From: Sphingopyxis jiangsuensis
GTDB taxonomy: Bacteria; Pseudomonadota; Alphaproteobacteria; Sphingomonadales; Sphingomonadaceae
NCBI RefSeq assembly: GCF_016734905.1
Contig: NZ_JAERPO010000001.1
Coordinates: 930,001-994,000 of the forward strand
Direction: 5' to 3'
Length of the DNA stretch: 64,000 nucleotides
Positions 9,614-18,280 of the stretch are shown in pieces (positions within the stretch are counted from its first letter, which is position 1; each line of letters opens with the position of its first letter). The position numbers and the translations under genes are program-made. The notes beneath the pieces are model-generated. The model was not told the DNA's origin. It made no database searches and saw only the letters and a list, made by a program, of their open reading frames with translations.

Positions 9614-10590
9614 GCCGCGGCCTCCGCCAATCCTTTGCTCGCCAGCCACTCGGGGTTGTAGAGCGTCGACAGATAGCGGAACCCGCTGTCGCACAGGATG
9701 GTTGCGATGCGTTTTCCGGGACCGAGCTTGCGCGCAAGCGCCATTGCGCCCGCAACATTGATTCCCGACGACAGGCCGAGGCACAGCCCCTCTTCGTCGA
9801 GCAGGCGGCGAACGATCGCCAGCCCTTCGGCATCCGAAATGCGGAACTGCGTATCGATCGGCGCACCGTCGAGGTTGGCGGTGATGCGGTTCTGGCCGAT
9901 GCCTTCGGCAACGCTCGACCCTTCGGGCTTCAACTCGCCGCACTGGTAATAATTATAGAGCCCGGCGCCGTGCGGATCGGTGAGCGCGACGACGACGTCG
10001 GCATCTTTCGCCTTCAAACCCAAGCCGGTGCCCGCGATGGTGCCGCCGGTCCCTGCCGCGCAGGTGAAACCGTCGACGCGGCCATCCATCTGTTCCCAGA
10101 TTTCCTCGGCAGTGCCGCAGACATGCGCCTTGCGGTTGGCGATATTGTCGAACTGGTTCGCCCAGACGGCATTTTCGGTTTCCTCGGCGATGCGGCGCGA
10201 GGTGTGGACGAAATGCCCGGGATTGGCAAAAGGTGCGGGTGGGACGAGCACGAGTTCGGCGCCGAGCGCGCGGATCGTCGCCATTTTTTCGGCGCTCTGA
10301 TTGTCGGGCATGACGATAATCGTCTTGTACCCCAGCGCATTGCCGACGAGCGCGAGCCCGATTCCGGTGTTGCCGGCCGTGCCCTCGACGATGGTGCCGC
10401 CCGGACGCAGCAGTCCGTTCGCCTCTGCGTCGCGGACGATATAGAGCGCCGCGCGGTCCTTTACCGAGCCGCCGGGGTTGGCATATTCGCATTTGCCCCA
10501 GATTTCGCAGCCCGTGTCTTCGCTCGGCCCCTTCAGCAATACGAGCGGTGTATTGCCGATCAGGTCGAGGCTGTTTTCAGCTATGATCAT
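9610..10590 (-). CDS. cysK: Cysteine synthase (PLP-dependent O-acetylserine sulfhydrylase type)
   Basis: Protein of 326 residues making cysteine from O-acetylserine and sulfide. The PLP lysine is in NPGGSVKDRAA (about residue 40). The substrate/PLP loops EGTAGNTGIGLA and CAAGTGGTIAGTG are intact, as is CDSGFRYLSTLYN near the C-terminus. The ATG at 10590 (MIIAENSLDLIGNTPLV) is preferred because the family begins with this sequence; the frame opens 12 codons earlier. Cystathionine beta-synthase-like activity cannot be excluded, but there is no CBS-type C-terminal domain. It heads a three-gene operon. Confidence 0.9.
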   Translation of the reverse strand: MIIAENSLDLIGNTPLVLLKGPSEDTGCEIWGKCEYANPGGSVKDRAALYIVRDAEANGLLRPGGTIVEGTAGNTGIGLALVGNALGYKTIIVMPDNQSAEKMATIRALGAELVLVPPAPFANPGHFVHTSRRIAEETENAVWANQFDNIANRKAHVCGTAEEIWEQMDGRVDGFTCAAGTGGTIAGTGLGLKAKDADVVVALTDPHGAGLYNYYQCGELKPEGSSVAEGIGQNRITANLDGAPIDTQFRISDAEGLAIVRRLLDEEGLCLGLSSGINVAGAMALARKLGPGKRIATILCDSGFRYLSTLYNPEWLASKGLAEAAA

Positions 10591-10723
10591 GCCCCATGAT
10601 CTAGGCTCGCCGTTCCGCCCCCGCAAGACAGCTTCGCTTCGCGGGGCGATTGCCGATCTTCATCGACGAGCGGCCTGTTTCCTTCGGCCAGCGGTCGCAA
10701 ATCCCCGCGCGGGGCCTTGCAAT

Positions 10724-10743
10724 AGTAACTATATAACATTACT
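10724..10743. promoter_or_regulatory. Zur-like operator upstream of the ZnuD-like receptor
   Basis: The 20-bp AGTAACTATATAACATTACT has arms AGTAA/TTACT around an A/T core. The right half TATAACATTAC closely resembles known alphaproteobacterial Zur half-sites. It lies 37 bases before the receptor ATG, with a possible -10 (TATAAC) inside it, so repressor binding would block the promoter. The assignment is inferred from pattern plus the product downstream. Confidence 0.65.
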
Positions 10744-10779
10744 GCGACGCGCGAAATCGAACTGAAACAGGAATATTCC

Positions 10780-12906
10780 ATGCACATGCTCCCCTCCGCA
10801 ACGGTCACGCTCGCGCTGCTCCTTGCCGCCCCCGCCTATGCACAAGACCGGGCGCCGACGGGCAACGACGATGTGCACACGGGCGAGCCGATTATCGTGA
10901 CCGCGCCCTATGTCCGCAGTCTCGACATCCTCGGCAATGTGTCGGTGCTGGAGGGCGACGAGCTGGCGCGCGACCTGCGCGGACAGATCGGCGACAGCCT
11001 GACGCGCCAGCCGGGCGTGTCGGCGACCAGCTTCGCCCCCGGCGCCTCGCGCCCCGTCCTGCGCGGTTTTTCGGGCGAGCGCGTGCGCGTGCTCACCGAC
11101 GGTATCGGATCGATCGACGTGTCGAACACCTCGGCCGACCATGCGGTGACGATCGACCCGCTGACCGTCGAACGCGTCGAAATCCTGCGCGGCCCCGCGG
11201 TGCTTCTGTTCGGTAGCCAGGCGATCGGCGGCGCGGTCAATCTGTTCGACCGCCGCATCCCGCGCAAGGTTCCCGCCGACCATGTCCACTTCGACGCCAT
11301 CGGCGGCTTTGCGACGGCGGCCGATGACGGCAATGTCGGCGCCTCGGTCGACGTCGCGCTGACGCCGCAGATTGTCGCGCATCTCGACGGCAGCTGGCGC
11401 AAGACCGGCAACCTGCGTTCGGGCGGTTTCGTTCTTGCCCCCGGGCTGCGCAGCGAACTGCTCGACCTTGCCGAAGAAGAAGCCGAAGAGGGCCATGCCG
11501 AAGAGGCGGCCGAACTGACCGAACAGGCGAATGCTCGCGGCAAGATCGCCAACACGGCAAGCGAAACCTGGACCGCGGCGGGCGGCCTTTCGCTCATCAA
11601 CGAAGGCGGCCAGTTGGGCGTGTCGGTTTCCTATTACGACAGCAAATATGGCGTGCCGAGCCGACCCGGAACCGAACATCATCACGAAGAGGGCGAGGAA
11701 GAAGGAGAGGAAGGGGAAGGTCATGGCGAAGAGGCCGTCACGATCGGCCTCAAGCAATGGCGCGCCGACCTGCGCGGCGAAGTCGAGCTCGGCGACGGCC
11801 TTTTCGACAAGCTCCGCATCCGCGCCGGCTTCGCCGACTATGAACACACCGAGTTCGAGGGCGACGAGGTCGGGACCGTCTTTACCAACCAGGGCGTCGA
11901 GGGCCGCCTGGAGCTCGCCCAGAACGATCGCGGCGGCTGGCGCGGCGCAAGCGGCGTCCAATATTCGCACCGCGATTTCGACGCCGTGGGCGCCGAGGCA
12001 TTCGTCCCGCGCAACCTGACCGACCAGTTCGCTGTCTTCACCCTGCAGGAATTGACGGCAGGCCCGCTTGGCATTGAAGGCGCCGCGCGCTTCGAAACCA
12101 CCAGCGTCCGCGCGCCGAGCCTGGGCGTCGAGCGCCGCTTCAACGCCTTCTCGGGCGCGCTCGGCGCGACCTATGACATTGCCGAAGGCGCCAAGATCGG
12201 CGCATCGGTCGCGCGCGCGGTGCGTGCGCCGTCGGCCGAGGAGCTATTCTCGAACGGCCCGCACATCGCGACGCAGGCGTTCGAGGTCGGCGACCCCGAC
12301 CTCAGGCGCGAAGCCAGCTGGGGCGTCGAAGCCTCGGTCAAATATCGCAGCGACGCGTTCAACGTCGCGCTCACCGGCTATGCCAACTGGTTCGACGATT
12401 TCATCTATTCGGCGGCGACCGGAGACGAAGAGGACGAGCTTCCTGTCTTCCAATATTTCCAGAACGATGCGCGCGTGTGGGGTTTCGAGGCCGAAGCGAG
12501 CGCGCGGCTCGCACAGTTCGGCGGCTTCAACATCGTCGGCGACGTCACCGCCGACATGACGCGCGCCAAGATCCGCGGCGGCGTCAACCAGCATGTCCCG
12601 CGTATTCCGCCGCTGCGCGTGCTCGGCGGGATCGAGGCGCAGGGCGAACGGCTCGACGCACGCGTCGAGGTCGAATGGACCGACGACCAGACGCGCATCG
12701 CCGAATTCGAAACGCCGACCAAGGGCTTCACGCTGGTGAATGCGTCGATCAGCTGGCGCCCCCTGCCCGCGGCAAAGAATCTGACGCTGACGCTGGCCGC
12801 AAACAATATCTTCGACGTCGAGGCGCGCCGCCACGCGAGCTTTACGAAGGATTATGTCCCGCTCGCCGGCCGCGATTTCCGCCTGACGGCGCGCGCCAGC
12901 TTCTGA
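10780..12906 (+). CDS. znuD: TonB-dependent receptor, ZnuD-like (probable zinc uptake)
   Basis: Outer-membrane receptor of 708 residues: signal peptide about 1-21 (ending APAYA), plug domain from about 37 (PIIVTAPYV, then VEILRGPAVLLFGSQAIGG), and a 22-strand-type barrel ending in a C-terminal phenylalanine. Two charged loops stand out: an E/A-rich one near residues 230-250, and a His/Glu/Gly-rich one near 299-320 (EHHHEEGEEEGEEGEGHGEE). Such loops are typical of ZnuD zinc receptors. The Zur-like palindrome upstream supports zinc. AGGA precedes the ATG at suitable spacing. The gene is monocistronic with a hairpin after it. The zinc substrate is inferred. Confidence 0.85.
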   Translation: MHMLPSATVTLALLLAAPAYAQDRAPTGNDDVHTGEPIIVTAPYVRSLDILGNVSVLEGDELARDLRGQIGDSLTRQPGVSATSFAPGASRPVLRGFSGERVRVLTDGIGSIDVSNTSADHAVTIDPLTVERVEILRGPAVLLFGSQAIGGAVNLFDRRIPRKVPADHVHFDAIGGFATAADDGNVGASVDVALTPQIVAHLDGSWRKTGNLRSGGFVLAPGLRSELLDLAEEEAEEGHAEEAAELTEQANARGKIANTASETWTAAGGLSLINEGGQLGVSVSYYDSKYGVPSRPGTEHHHEEGEEEGEEGEGHGEEAVTIGLKQWRADLRGEVELGDGLFDKLRIRAGFADYEHTEFEGDEVGTVFTNQGVEGRLELAQNDRGGWRGASGVQYSHRDFDAVGAEAFVPRNLTDQFAVFTLQELTAGPLGIEGAARFETTSVRAPSLGVERRFNAFSGALGATYDIAEGAKIGASVARAVRAPSAEELFSNGPHIATQAFEVGDPDLRREASWGVEASVKYRSDAFNVALTGYANWFDDFIYSAATGDEEDELPVFQYFQNDARVWGFEAEASARLAQFGGFNIVGDVTADMTRAKIRGGVNQHVPRIPPLRVLGGIEAQGERLDARVEVEWTDDQTRIAEFETPTKGFTLVNASISWRPLPAAKNLTLTLAANNIFDVEARRHASFTKDYVPLAGRDFRLTARASF

Positions 12907-12912
12907 TTGTCG

Positions 12913-12941
12913 CGCCGGGGCGGAGCGATACCGCCCCGGCG
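12913..12941. terminator. GC-rich hairpin between convergent genes
   Basis: An 11-bp stem CGCCGGGGCGG/CCGCCCCGGCG with a 7-base loop lies directly after the receptor stop and just before the end of the convergent secreted-protein gene. No strong U-run follows on either side, so it may act as a bidirectional but imperfect terminator. Confidence 0.6.
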
Positions 12942-12946
12942 TTCGA

Positions 12947-13486
12947 TCAATCGAGGAAATTCTTGCGCCGGTTCCAATAGATGGACGTCGACGCCGCATA
13001 GGCGCCCACCAGTTCCCAGATCTTGGGATCGACCTTTTCGATGTCGACGCCGCTGTCGATATAGGCCTGGACGATCTTCATGATCTGCTCCTCGCTCATT
13101 TCCTGCGACAGGTCGGGATTGGCGCCCGTGGGGCCGAAATCGAGCGCGCGGTCGATCACGACCGTCGACATATTCGATTCGGCCATACGGCTGCTCAGCC
13201 ATTCGCGCGCGACGCGCGCGATGCTGTAGTCGAAATAGGCGGTCTTGAGATCCGCCGCTATTCCCTGCGATTCGGCGCAGCCGTCGACGATAGCGGCGAG
13301 TTCCTTGATCAGCGCCTCTTGCGCGTCGGCGGCGCCTTCGCCAACCATCGCCGACCCGAGCAGCGACCTTTGTCCGACGTCCATGCCGGCCACGCCGCAG
13401 TCGAGCTTGGCGCCCTCCTGCGCCGCGGTCGCCGCCGGCAGGGCGGCCAGCATCAGCACCAGGCCAGCCGGAAATGCCTTCATCAT
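12947..13486 (-). CDS. Secreted hypothetical protein
   Basis: 179 residues. A signal peptide is clear at residues 1-22 (MMKAFPAGLVLMLAALPAAT), with a cleavage-like TAAQ. The mature part is acidic and probably helical, with a few cysteines (DCGVAGMDVGQ, VDGCAESQG) and a C-terminal YWNRRKNFLD. I do not recognise a family and assign no function. The frame opens 43 codons earlier, but only this ATG gives a signal peptide. It lies 34 bases downstream of fabG on the same strand and could be read through from it. Confidence 0.75.
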   Translation of the reverse strand: MMKAFPAGLVLMLAALPAATAAQEGAKLDCGVAGMDVGQRSLLGSAMVGEGAADAQEALIKELAAIVDGCAESQGIAADLKTAYFDYSIARVAREWLSSRMAESNMSTVVIDRALDFGPTGANPDLSQEMSEEQIMKIVQAYIDSGVDIEKVDPKIWELVGAYAASTSIYWNRRKNFLD

Positions 13487-13520
13487 TGCTGTTCCTTTCG
13501 TGGCCGGCGCCAAAGCCGCA

Positions 13521-14264
13521 TTACGACAGCATCGCCATCCCGCCATTAACATGAAGTGTCTGGCCGGTAACATAGCCCGCTTCCTTCGACGCGAGATAGA
13601 CGACCGCCGCGGCAATGTCGTTCCCCTCGCCCATCCGGCCTGCGGGGATTCGCGTGTTGAGCGCTTCTTTCTGCGCGTCGGGCAGGTCGGCGGTCATTGC
13701 CGTCGCGATAAAGCCGGGCGCGACGCAGTTCACGGTGACGCCGCGGCTTGCGAGCTCCTGCGCGAGCGCCTTGGCCATGCCGGTGACGCCTGCCTTCGAC
13801 GCCGCATAATTGGCCTGCCCCGGATTGCCCGTCGCGCCGACGACGCTGGTGATCGAGATGATGCGCCCGAAGCGCGCCTTCATCATCGGCTTCGCCGCGG
13901 CGCGCGCGAGGCGAAAATTGGCCTCGAGGTTGATCCGGATGACATCGGACCATTCGTCATCCTTCATCCGCAGGATCAGATTGTCGCGCGTGACGCCGGC
14001 GTTGTTGACGAGGATGTCGAGCTTTCCGCCCAGCGCCTCGACCGCCGAAGGGACCAGCGCATCGACGGCATCGGCGTCGCCAAGGTTACACGGCAGGGCG
14101 ACATGATCGCCGCCCAGCGTATCGCGAAACGCGTTCAGCTTGTCGGCATTGGACCCCGAAACCGCCAGCCGCGCCCCCTGCGCCGCCAGCGCCTGCGCGA
14201 TGGCCGAGCCAATGCCGCCCGAAGCGCCGGTAACAAGGGCAGTCATGCCGGTAAGATCGAACAT
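13521..14264 (-). CDS. fabG: FabG, 3-oxoacyl-ACP reductase
   Basis: Short-chain dehydrogenase of 247 residues that reduces 3-oxoacyl-ACP with NADPH in fatty acid elongation. The cofactor loop TGASGGIGSAI is near residue 13, the NNAG motif follows, and the catalytic Tyr and Lys are in YAASKAGV. The C-terminus HVNGGMAMLS is typical of FabG. It lies 24 bases after fabD on the same strand, a common fab arrangement that supports the fatty acid role over other short-chain dehydrogenases. Confidence 0.95.
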   Translation of the reverse strand: MFDLTGMTALVTGASGGIGSAIAQALAAQGARLAVSGSNADKLNAFRDTLGGDHVALPCNLGDADAVDALVPSAVEALGGKLDILVNNAGVTRDNLILRMKDDEWSDVIRINLEANFRLARAAAKPMMKARFGRIISITSVVGATGNPGQANYAASKAGVTGMAKALAQELASRGVTVNCVAPGFIATAMTADLPDAQKEALNTRIPAGRMGEGNDIAAAVVYLASKEAGYVTGQTLHVNGGMAMLS

Positions 14265-14288
14265 GAAAATTCTCCTGATATGCGAAAT

Positions 14289-15227
14289 TCAGAGCGCTTT
14301 GATGAGCGCCTCGATATCGTCCATCGAGATCAGGCTCGTCACCTCGACCTCGCCCGACGCGCTGCGTTTGACCATCGGCCCGAGCACCTTGCCGCCGAAT
14401 TCGACGAACTGGCCGACCCCGATATCCTCCATCGCGCGCACGCTTTCGCGCCAGCGGACGCGGCCGGTGACCTGTTGAACAAGCAGATCGCGGATTTCAG
14501 CGGCGTCGCTCACCGGGGCCGCCGTCACATTCGCGACAACGGGGACGAGCGGCGCGGCGGGCGGGTTCGTACCGAGCGCTTCGGCCATTGCATCGGCGGC
14601 GGGCTGCATCAGCGGGCAGTGGAAGGGCGCCGACACGGGGAGCAACACGCCGCGCTTGATCCCGTAATCCTTGACCAGCGCGACGGCGCGCTCGACCGCG
14701 CCCTTGTGGCCCGAGATCACGACCTGCGACGGGTCGTTGTCGTTCGCGACGGTGCAGACCTCGCCGTCGGCCGCCGTATCGGCGAGCTTTTGCGCGGTGT
14801 CGATGTCGGCGCCGAGCAGCGCCGCCATCGCGCCGACGCCGACGGGCACCGCGGCCTGCATCGCCTGCCCGCGCGTCTTCAAAAGCCGTGCTGTCGTCGC
14901 AAGATCGAACGCGCCCGCGGCGCACAACGCACTATATTCGCCAAGGCTGTGCCCCGCGACATAATCGGCCTTCGCGGCGAGCGTCACGCCGCCCTCCTTT
15001 TCGAGAACGCGCAAGGTCGCAATCGCATTCGCCATGATCGCGGGCTGGGCATTCTCGGTCAGCGTCAGCTGATCCTCGGGCCCCTCGCTCATCAGCTTGA
15101 ACAGATGCTGGCCGAGCGCGTCGTCGACCTCCTGAAACACCTCGCGCGCGACGCTCGATGCTTCGGCAAGCGCCTTGCCCATGCCGACCGATTGACTGCC
15201 CTGTCCCGGAAAGATGAATGCGCGCAT
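14289..15227 (-). CDS. fabD: FabD, malonyl-CoA:ACP transacylase
   Basis: Protein of 312 residues that loads malonyl groups onto acyl carrier protein. The start RAFIFPGQGSQSVGMG is a FabD hallmark, the nucleophile serine is in GHSLGEYSALCA, and the catalytic histidine lies in APFHCPLM. The frame is open about 109 codons upstream through repeat DNA, but the family begins at the ATG at 15227. It forms a two-gene unit with fabG. The region just upstream carries a palindromic dispersed-repeat-like element rather than an obvious promoter. Confidence 0.95.
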   Translation of the reverse strand: MRAFIFPGQGSQSVGMGKALAEASSVAREVFQEVDDALGQHLFKLMSEGPEDQLTLTENAQPAIMANAIATLRVLEKEGGVTLAAKADYVAGHSLGEYSALCAAGAFDLATTARLLKTRGQAMQAAVPVGVGAMAALLGADIDTAQKLADTAADGEVCTVANDNDPSQVVISGHKGAVERAVALVKDYGIKRGVLLPVSAPFHCPLMQPAADAMAEALGTNPPAAPLVPVVANVTAAPVSDAAEIRDLLVQQVTGRVRWRESVRAMEDIGVGQFVEFGGKVLGPMVKRSASGEVEVTSLISMDDIEALIKAL

Positions 15228-15248
15228 GCCCCTGCCTTCATAATCGTC

Positions 15249-15268
15249 GTCCCCGCGAAGGCGGGGAC
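15249..15268. repeat. Palindromic intergenic repeat upstream of fabD
   Basis: GTCCCCGC-GAAG-GCGGGGAC is a perfect 8-bp stem with a 4-base loop. Close relatives of this 'CCCCGCGAAGGCGGGG' unit are scattered in intergenic DNA of many proteobacteria. It sits between fabD and the convergent end of the LD-carboxypeptidase gene. Confidence 0.7.
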
Positions 15269-15354
15269 CGTTGGAGTTCCTTGTTTTCGCCGCCGGGATA
15301 TCCCGATGGCGGCCCCCGTATGCACGGAGGCGACGAGTCCTGCCGCCTATTCGC

Positions 15355-16182
15355 TCACCCCGCGCGATGCAAGCCGAAGGGCACGACCTTGTTGTCTGCG
15401 TCATGGCCGATGTCGGCACGGCCCAGCCAGGGGATGTTGCAGCGGTCGCACCAATAGCGCGCAATTTCCTCGGCATCGCTGCCGAACGGGCGATCATTGT
15501 CGGGTATGTCGCTGACACGCCCCAGCCGCAGCCCGGCCAGCCCGCGCGGGCCAAGGCTTGTCGCCATGTGGAAAAAGGCGCGGTCGAAGGCGTAGAGATA
15601 TTCGCTGACCTCCTCGACGATCAGCACATGACCGGCAAGGTCGGGCTCGAGCGGGGTGCCGAGCAGCATCGACAGCGTCATCAGGTTGAACGCCGCGTGG
15701 CGGGCGCCATGCTCCAGCCCCGCCTCGCATGCAGCAGGGTCGCGCGCGACCAGCCAGTCGAGCGCGCGCGCCACCGCCGCATCGCCGCCCTCGCGGCGGA
15801 TGTCGGCGACCATCGGCCCGTGCGCGACATGGTCGAACCCGTCGCGATAGAGGCAGGCGAGCAGATTCCCTTGGTCCGAATAGCCGAGGAAAGCCTTGCC
15901 GCGCGCGGCACCGGTCATCGCCGCGACCGCGTCCTCGGCAATCCGCGCCGCGCCATATCCGCCGCGCGCGAACCAGATCGCGTCGATGTCGGGCCGGTTC
16001 GCCATTTCGACCAGCGCAGCAAAGCGATGTCCATCCTCGCCCGCGAAATGGCCGTGGACCGTAAAACATTGCTCGTCGAACACGAGCTCGACATCGGGGT
16101 AGCCGAGTGCGGCAACCGCGCGCACGGCTTCGGCATCGTCGGGATATATGGGTGTCGACGGGGCGACGATTCCGATGCGCAT
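15355..16182 (-). CDS. ldcA: LD-carboxypeptidase (peptidase family S66)
   Basis: Cytoplasmic serine peptidase of 275 residues, expected to remove the terminal D-Ala from murein tetrapeptides during peptidoglycan recycling. Family S66 landmarks are ARGGYG (72-77), the nucleophile Ser102 in FLGYSDQGN, HGPM at 121-124, a catalytic Glu around 190-191 (LIVEEVSEY) and His260 in IGHDADNKVVPFG. The frame runs antisense through mpl upstream, but the ATG at 16182 gives the expected MRIGIVAPS start. It is divergent from mpl, which uses the tripeptide this enzyme would make. Confidence 0.88.
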   Translation of the reverse strand: MRIGIVAPSTPIYPDDAEAVRAVAALGYPDVELVFDEQCFTVHGHFAGEDGHRFAALVEMANRPDIDAIWFARGGYGAARIAEDAVAAMTGAARGKAFLGYSDQGNLLACLYRDGFDHVAHGPMVADIRREGGDAAVARALDWLVARDPAACEAGLEHGARHAAFNLMTLSMLLGTPLEPDLAGHVLIVEEVSEYLYAFDRAFFHMATSLGPRGLAGLRLGRVSDIPDNDRPFGSDAEEIARYWCDRCNIPWLGRADIGHDADNKVVPFGLHRAG

Positions 16183-16199
16183 AGATCGACTTTCGATTT

Positions 16200-16304
16200 C
16201 CGTTCGTGCCGAGCGAAGCCTGTCCTGAGCCTGTCGAAGGATCGAGACACCCCGAAGGCCGGAGCCAAGTCGATGGGCATCTCGACTTCGCTCGATGCGA
16301 ACGG
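16200..16304. repeat. REP-like inverted element between ldcA and mpl
   Basis: Arms CCGTTCGTGCCGAGCGAAG (16200-16218) and CTTCGCTCGATGCGAACGG (16286-16304) are inverted copies matching at 16 of 19 bases. The inner part carries CCTGTCCTGAGCCTGTCGAAGG, a sequence typical of dispersed palindromic repeats in sphingomonads. It occupies the divergent promoter region and could form a long hairpin. Confidence 0.7.
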
Positions 16305-16359
16305 GAAAGGGAGTGTCGCCCTTGTTGCAAACCCTTCGCCAAGCCCATATCGCGCGGGC

Positions 16360-17745
16360 ATGTCCGAAAACAAATCCTATTTCTTTTGCGGCGTCGGCGG
16401 ATCTGGAATGCTGCCCCTGGCGCTGATCGTCGCGGCGCGCGGTGCATCGGTCGCCGGGTCCGACCGCAGCCGCGATCAGGGGCGCAGCGCAGCCAAGTTC
16501 GACTGGATCGAGAGCCGAGGCATCGAACTCTTTGCGCAGGACGGCAGCGGCGTCGCCCCGGGACAGACCCTCGTCGCATCGGCAGCGGTCGAGGATCATG
16601 TCCCCGACATCGCCGCCGCACGCGACCTCGGCCTGCCGCGCCTCACGCGCGCCGACCTCAACGCCGCGCTGTTCAACGCGGCGGACCATGGCGTCGGCAT
16701 TGGCGGGACGAGCGGCAAGTCGACCGTCACCGGAATGCTCGGCTGGATTCTCGCGCAGGCAGGGCGCAATCCCACGGTGATGAACGGCGCCTATATGCGC
16801 AATTTCGCAAGCGGCGAGACGCCCTTCGCAAGTGCCCTTGTCGGCGACATGGCGACCTATGTCAGCGAGGTCGACGAAAGCGACGGGTCGATCGCGTTCT
16901 ATCGGCCCGACGTCGCGGTGGTCACCAACATCAGCCTCGATCACAAGAGCCTTGATGAACTGCACCAATTGTTCGGCGACTTCGCTGCCAAGGCGCGCGT
17001 TGCGGTGGTCAATGCCGACGATCCCGAATCGGCACCCCTGCTCCGTGGCGACAACGTCATGCGCTTCGGCTTTTCGGATGCCGCAGCGGTACGCGGCAGC
17101 GATTTCGAGGCGCTGCCCGACGGCTGCCGCTTCACCGTCCATTTCGCCGCCGACAGCCACGCGGTGCGCCTGCGGATGCCCGGGCGACACAATGCCGCGA
17201 ACGCGCTCGCCGCTATCGCCGCGGCGCGCGCGCTCAACATCCCCCTCGCGCAATCGGTCGCGGCGCTCGCCGACTTTTCCGGGCTCGCGCGCCGCTACGA
17301 AGTCATCGGACAGGCAGGCGGCGTGACCGTCATCGACGACTTCGCGCACAACCCCGACAAGGTCGCCGCAACCCTCGCCGCCGTTGCCGAATTGCCGGGC
17401 CGCGCGCTGATCTTCTTCCAGCCACACGGCTATGGCCCCCTGCGCCAAATGGGCAGGGAACTGGCGTCGAGCTTTGCCGCGGGAATGCGCGCGGGCGACA
17501 GGCTCTATGTCAGCGACCCCGTCTATTTCGGCGGCACGGTCGACCGCAGTACCGGGAGCGAAGCGCTGGTCGCCGACATAGTCGCGCACGGCGGCGATGC
17601 AGCGCACATCGCGAGCCGCGACGATTGCGGCGCGGCCATGCTCGCCGAGGCACACGCTGGCGACCGCATCCTGATCCTCGGCGCACGCGACGACACCCTC
17701 ACCGAGTTCGGACGCGAGCTGCTCGAAAAGCTCGCGCGCGCTTGA
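16360..17745 (+). CDS. mpl: Mpl-type UDP-MurNAc:L-Ala-gamma-D-Glu-meso-DAP ligase (MurC-like)
   Basis: Mur ligase of 461 residues. The N-terminus FFCGVGGSGMLPLAL is a nucleotide-binding turn, the P-loop is IGGTSGKSTVTGM at about 116-128, and the C-terminal domain carries YEVIGQAGGVTVIDDFAHNPDK. The sequence is MurC-family, but true MurC should lie downstream in the dcw cluster beyond position 1. A solitary copy beside an LD-carboxypeptidase points to Mpl, which reattaches recycled tripeptide to UDP-MurNAc. Upstream in-frame codons run through the repeat, so the ATG at 16360 is preferred. A second MurC cannot be excluded. Confidence 0.78.
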   Translation: MSENKSYFFCGVGGSGMLPLALIVAARGASVAGSDRSRDQGRSAAKFDWIESRGIELFAQDGSGVAPGQTLVASAAVEDHVPDIAAARDLGLPRLTRADLNAALFNAADHGVGIGGTSGKSTVTGMLGWILAQAGRNPTVMNGAYMRNFASGETPFASALVGDMATYVSEVDESDGSIAFYRPDVAVVTNISLDHKSLDELHQLFGDFAAKARVAVVNADDPESAPLLRGDNVMRFGFSDAAAVRGSDFEALPDGCRFTVHFAADSHAVRLRMPGRHNAANALAAIAAARALNIPLAQSVAALADFSGLARRYEVIGQAGGVTVIDDFAHNPDKVAATLAAVAELPGRALIFFQPHGYGPLRQMGRELASSFAAGMRAGDRLYVSDPVYFGGTVDRSTGSEALVADIVAHGGDAAHIASRDDCGAAMLAEAHAGDRILILGARDDTLTEFGRELLEKLARA

Positions 17746-17769
17746 TTCCGTCGCCGAAACCTGTATAGG
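17742..17769 (+). promoter_or_regulatory. Candidate sigma70 promoter of rpsF operon
   Basis: TTGATT (17742-17747), overlapping the mpl stop codon, and TATAGG (17764-17769) are 16 bases apart. Transcription would start near 17776, giving a leader of about 128 bases. Confidence 0.5.
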
Positions 17770-17775
17770 CGCCCC

Positions 17776-17903
17776 CATTCGGGGCGAGGCCTTGCGCCTG
17801 TCGCCCCGTTTGCTTTGCACCAATACGCAAAGCCGGACGACAGCCGGAGGGGTTTCGCGATTGGCGCGGAATCAGCGATCGGCCAAATCGAAGGACGCAA
17901 ACC
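17776..17903 (+). promoter_or_regulatory. Structured 5' leader of rpsF operon
   Basis: Hairpins are visible: GGGGCGA/TCGCCCC (17781-17807) with an inner GGC/GCC stem, and GCTTTGC/GCAAAGC (17812-17833) followed by a short CCGG-containing stem. Ribosomal S6-S18 leaders in other bacteria bind the S6:S18 complex for autoregulation; whether this leader has that motif is not established here. Confidence 0.4.
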
Positions 17904-18269
17904 ATGCCGTTTTACGAGCATGTCTTTATCGCGCGTCAGGACTTGAGCCAGGCTCAGGTCGATGCGCTGGCGGAAACCGTCACCAACATCATTACCGAGC
18001 ACAAGGGCCAGGTTCACAAGACCGAAACCTGGGGCCTCAAGCAGCTCGCCTACAAGATCGCAAAGAACCGCAAGGGTCATTATGTGATGCTGTCGGCCGA
18101 AGTCGAAGGCGATGCGATCGCCGAGGTCGAGCGCCAGGCCGCGATCAACGAAGATATCATCCGCTGGCTCACCATCCGCGTTGACGAACTCGAAAAGGGT
18201 CCGTCGGCGATGATGCGCAAGCAGGAACGCCGCGGTGGCCGCGGCCGTGACCGCGCCGGCGAAGAATAA
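17904..18269 (+). CDS. rpsF: Ribosomal protein bS6
   Basis: Protein of 121 residues of the 30S platform, binding next to S18. The sequence [19 protein letters not shown] and the middle [19 protein letters not shown] are typical S6, and the C-terminus has the usual charged tail ([13 protein letters not shown]). It is the first gene of the conserved rpsF-rpsR-rplI operon, preceded by a structured leader and by AAGGACGC as ribosome-binding region. Confidence 0.98.
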   Translation: MPFYEHVFIARQDLSQAQVDALAETVTNIITEHKGQVHKTETWGLKQLAYKIAKNRKGHYVMLSAEVEGDAIAEVERQAAINEDIIRWLTIRVDELEKGPSAMMRKQERRGGRGRDRAGEE

Positions 18270-18280
18270 GGAACAGCATC

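Noticed and set aside
10729..11970. 413-codon minus-strand frame opposite the ZnuD-like gene
   Set aside because: Antisense shadow of a GC-rich gene; the plus strand has signal peptide, plug and barrel.
15271..16359. Long plus-strand frame upstream of the Mpl start
   Set aside because: It is antisense to the LD-carboxypeptidase gene and runs through the repeat; the ligase fold begins at 16360.
16183..17823. Minus-strand frame extending the LD-carboxypeptidase across mpl
   Set aside because: It is the shadow of mpl; family S66 proteins begin at the ATG at 16182.
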